From: Abditibacteriaceae bacterium | GTDB lineage: Bacteria > Armatimonadota > Abditibacteriia > Abditibacteriales > Abditibacteriaceae | Direction of reading: 5' to 3' | NCBI GenBank assembly: GCA_019239895.1 | Contig: JAFAZH010000041.1 | Coordinates: forward strand, 202,759-266,758 | Length of the DNA: 64,000 bases | In this document: positions 62,251-64,000 of the stretch, piece after piece | Layout: every line of letters starts with the position of its first letter | Position numbering within the stretch: the first letter of the stretch is position 1 | Made by a program: the position numbers and the translations under genes | Notes under the pieces: model-generated | What the model was told of the DNA's origin: nothing | What the model saw: the letters and a program-made list of their open reading frames with translations, nothing else | The model's database searches: none

Positions 62251-63228
62251 ATGGCCTGGGACTACTATGAAAGACATTTTCCGGCTTCAACGCCGCGTCA
62301 GGCGAAAGGAGGCATTAAGGCGCAAACGCAACGCGGGGCTTTTGGTCAAAGTTGGTGGGCCAAACGATGGATTGGGGCGTTGGAAAGCTTTAACATCGGC
62401 TCGCGCTTAGATCGCGGACGCTCCTATGCGCGACGGGGCCAGGTGCTCTCGATTGATATTGAACCGGGTAAAGTTACCGCTAAGGTGCAGGGTTCGCGCC
62501 CTCAACCTTATAATGTGCGTTTGCGCGTGGCAACCCTGTCGCGCGAGGACTGCCACAAATTGGCCGCAGCCTTGTCCAGTCAGGTTTTATACACCGCCAA
62601 ACTCCTGGCAGGAGAAATGCCCCAAGACGTTGAGCAGACTTTCATCGCGGCAGGTTTGTCACTCTTTCCCCAAAGTAGCGGTGATCTGGAAACAGAATGC
62701 TCTTGTCCCGACTGGTCGAATCCCTGTAAGCATGTAGCCGCCGTCTATTACCTGTTGGGCGAGGAATTTGACCGCGACCCCTTTCTCCTTTTTAAGTTGC
62801 GTGGCATTGACCGAGAACAGTTGTTGACCTTGCTCCACGAGGAGAACGAGCCGGAAGAGCTTTCCCCTGCTGATAATCTCGCTGCGCCAGCTATTAAGGC
62901 AACAAACAAGCGCAAGGCATCGGCTCCACCAACACGAAAGCGCACAGCCAAAACATCGCAGCGGGGTTCAAAGCAGGATGAACTCACGCCTGTGGGAGAA
63001 CCACTCAGTTGCGACTTGACCGCCTTCTGGCAAGGGGCCAGCTTGCCCGATGATTTCTTAGGTGCAGTGCAACTGCCTCCCTTCACGGCGGCACTCCCCA
63101 AACGACTGGGGAACTTCCCTTTCTGGCGTGGCAACCAGCGGTTTCAGGAAGTGATTGAGCCACTGTATACCAACGCGGCCCAGCGCAGCCTCAGTTTACT
63201 GGCGGGCGATGTCAATGAATCAAAATAG
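62251..63228 (+). CDS. SWIM zinc-finger protein
   Basis: A 325-residue protein. The SWIM finger is at about 150-162: ECSCPDWSNPCKHVAAVYYL has the C-x-C-x(n)-C-x-H arrangement binding zinc. It is preceded by GQSWWAKRWIGALESFNIGS and a conserved N-terminal domain (YARRGQVLSIDIEPGKVTAK, YNVRLRVATLS). The remainder is helical, with a basic Lys/Ala/Thr linker (about 210-245) and a C-terminal ...FWRGNQRFQEVIEPLYTNA. AGGAGG precedes the ATG. SWIM proteins next to SNF2 helicases are common; the finger may recruit DNA or protein. A joint role in DNA repair or foreign DNA response is inference. Confidence 0.9.
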   Translation: MAWDYYERHFPASTPRQAKGGIKAQTQRGAFGQSWWAKRWIGALESFNIGSRLDRGRSYARRGQVLSIDIEPGKVTAKVQGSRPQPYNVRLRVATLSREDCHKLAAALSSQVLYTAKLLAGEMPQDVEQTFIAAGLSLFPQSSGDLETECSCPDWSNPCKHVAAVYYLLGEEFDRDPFLLFKLRGIDREQLLTLLHEENEPEELSPADNLAAPAIKATNKRKASAPPTRKRTAKTSQRGSKQDELTPVGEPLSCDLTAFWQGASLPDDFLGAVQLPPFTAALPKRLGNFPFWRGNQRFQEVIEPLYTNAAQRSLSLLAGDVNESK

Positions 63229-63312
63229 TGACCTGTTATTCCAAACTTCTAGAACTGCATCTGGTGCAACAGGGCAATTGGTTGATGGTAAACTGTTTCA
63301 GGGTGATAAGTA

Positions 63313-63627
63313 ATGCCAACAGTTGTGACAAAGCCAATTTATATAGATGATGATGGAGTGGCTTGGATTGAAGGTACTGGTATCAAGGTCATTGAGGTTG
63401 TGTTAGATAAGATTGCACTTGGCTTATCTCCTGAAGACATGCATGAAGAGCATCCTCACTGGTCATTAGCGCAGATTCATGCTGCTCTTTCTTATTACTA
63501 TGACCATAAAGAAGAAGTTGCTGACATTAACCGCAGGCGGCGATGGGTCAAGGAAATGCAAGCACAAGCCACACATCAATTCACAAGGCACGAATTAGAA
63601 GCGCGACGAGAAAATCTAAGGCAGTAG
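63313..63627 (+). CDS. DUF433-family protein, antitoxin-like
   Basis: A 104-residue protein. IYIDDDGVAWIEGTGIKVIE, VVLDKIALGLSPEDMHEEHP and HWSLAQIHAALSYYYDHKEE are the DUF433 winged-helix pattern, in which the HTH binds DNA and the rest resembles VapB/antitoxin partners of DUF5615-type toxins. The C-terminal 35 residues are basic-acidic helix (RRRRWVKEMQAQATHQFTRH). No toxin gene of the expected type is in the 330 bases after it, so it looks orphaned here. Confidence 0.85.
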   Translation: MPTVVTKPIYIDDDGVAWIEGTGIKVIEVVLDKIALGLSPEDMHEEHPHWSLAQIHAALSYYYDHKEEVADINRRRRWVKEMQAQATHQFTRHELEARRENLRQ

Positions 63628-63759
63628 TCTTGTAAGTTGTTAAATTCCAAAGAATTGGATAAGATTAAATCGGATGTTTATGTTATTAAACGTCCTTTAC
63701 AGGCCGTTTTATTCGCTTGAAATAGCCAAGCATATTGTTGAGAGCGCCAAGTAACATAT

Positions 63760-63806
63760 AGAGCGCCGAGGCGTGAAAGCAGAAATGCCTTCATCTTCGG
63801 CGCTCT
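63760..63806 (+). terminator. Terminator-like hairpin in the final intergenic region
   Basis: AGAGCGCCGA (63760-63769) pairs with TCGGCGCTCT (63797-63806), inner AGGC/GCCT (63769-63772, 63787-63790) extends it, and TTTATTTAT follows. It lies 132 bases after the DUF433 stop. Nothing else coding was seen between 63628 and 63961. Confidence 0.6.
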
Positions 63807-63961
63807 TTTATTTATATTAGGAATTTTCTTATGGCTATATCGTTACATACCATTACCTAATGTGCAACACATTAATGGTTTAAGGAATAAGGATTGATCC
63901 ATTGAGGGCCGTCTCTGTAGAATAGCAAGTTGCCACACCCACTATTCAGGAGGCTGCCTCA

Positions 63962-64000
63962 ATGGATCGAGATGATTTTATCATTACTGTCTACTGTCTG
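63962..64000 (+). CDS. Transposase, N-terminal fragment (cut by window edge)
   Basis: Thirteen codons, MDRDDFIITVYCL, run to the window end. This opening is one I associate with IS982/IS4-like DDE transposases. AGGAGG at 63948-63953 is a strong ribosome-binding site. A 12-base inverted repeat, 63896-63907 with 63957-63968, straddles the ATG. Most of the element lies beyond the window, so assignment is tentative. Confidence 0.55.
   Translation, partial: MDRDDFIITVYCL

Noticed and set aside
1..64000. tRNA or rRNA genes
   Set aside because: No cloverleaf or rRNA segment was recognised in any intergenic region; a tRNA search program would confirm.

Overview
This 64 kb window is a bacterial chromosome segment of moderate GC, densely packed with genes on both strands. 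The gene set suggests a free-living, diderm, carbohydrate-degrading bacterium outside the Proteobacteria, of the Armatimonadota/Abditibacteriota, Acidobacteriota, Planctomycetota or Chloroflexota kind. Supporting signs are the paired DUF1592-type cytochrome and DUF1552 proteins, a GH106-type rhamnosidase, YfhO membrane proteins, large GT39-like enzymes and many intergenic inverted repeats. No rRNA, tRNA, CRISPR array or ribosomal protein gene was seen, so phylum placement is inference.

Layout. 1-4.7 kb: a minus-strand chemosensory operon (CheR-TPR, double CheW, an MCP that appears to lack HAMP, start of CheA). 4.9-12 kb: secreted esterase, PRC-barrel/glycine-zipper protein, and a DUF1592-family c-type cytochrome with its Tat-exported DUF1552 partner. 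12-28 kb: AAA ATPase with a leader that looks like an attenuator, MFS_4 transporter, RlmN, heparinase-like lyase, giant GH106-like glycosidase, small membrane protein, ABC exporter pair, degenerate HD-GYP protein, MBL hydrolase, GNAT acetyltransferase. 28-37.6 kb: a plus-strand block of four large membrane proteins, the last three being tandem YfhO paralogues. 37.6-43.3 kb: minus-strand PadR/Tat-hemerythrin/ChrA operon and an inositol-phosphatase-like gene coupled to a GT39-like gene. 43.7-51 kb: GH15 glucoamylase, O-methyltransferase, RecQ, thioredoxin reductase, EamA protein. 51.4-64 kb: ferredoxin-NADP reductase type oxidoreductase, SRPBCC/zinc-ribbon/class III cyclase, CBM9-esterase fusion, Pro/Thr-rich lipoprotein, SNF2 helicase with a SWIM partner, DUF433 protein, and the first codons of a transposase.

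The most unusual theme lies between the genes. At least nine large inverted-repeat elements of several unrelated families occur, often nested, and nearly all begin within about 50 bases of a stop codon. Three are copies of one family (115-329, 52685-52910, 54902-55112), two of which bracket the cyclase gene. Seven-base-phased repeats also occur, two of them in frame inside protein genes (rlmN and a membrane protein).

Functionally the window points to export and digestion of plant- or biofilm-type polysaccharides (GH106, GH15, heparinase-like lyase, CBM9-esterase, esterase), surface glycosylation (GT39, YfhO), chemosensory and nucleotide signalling, and genome maintenance (RecQ, SNF2). All function calls rest on motifs read by eye.
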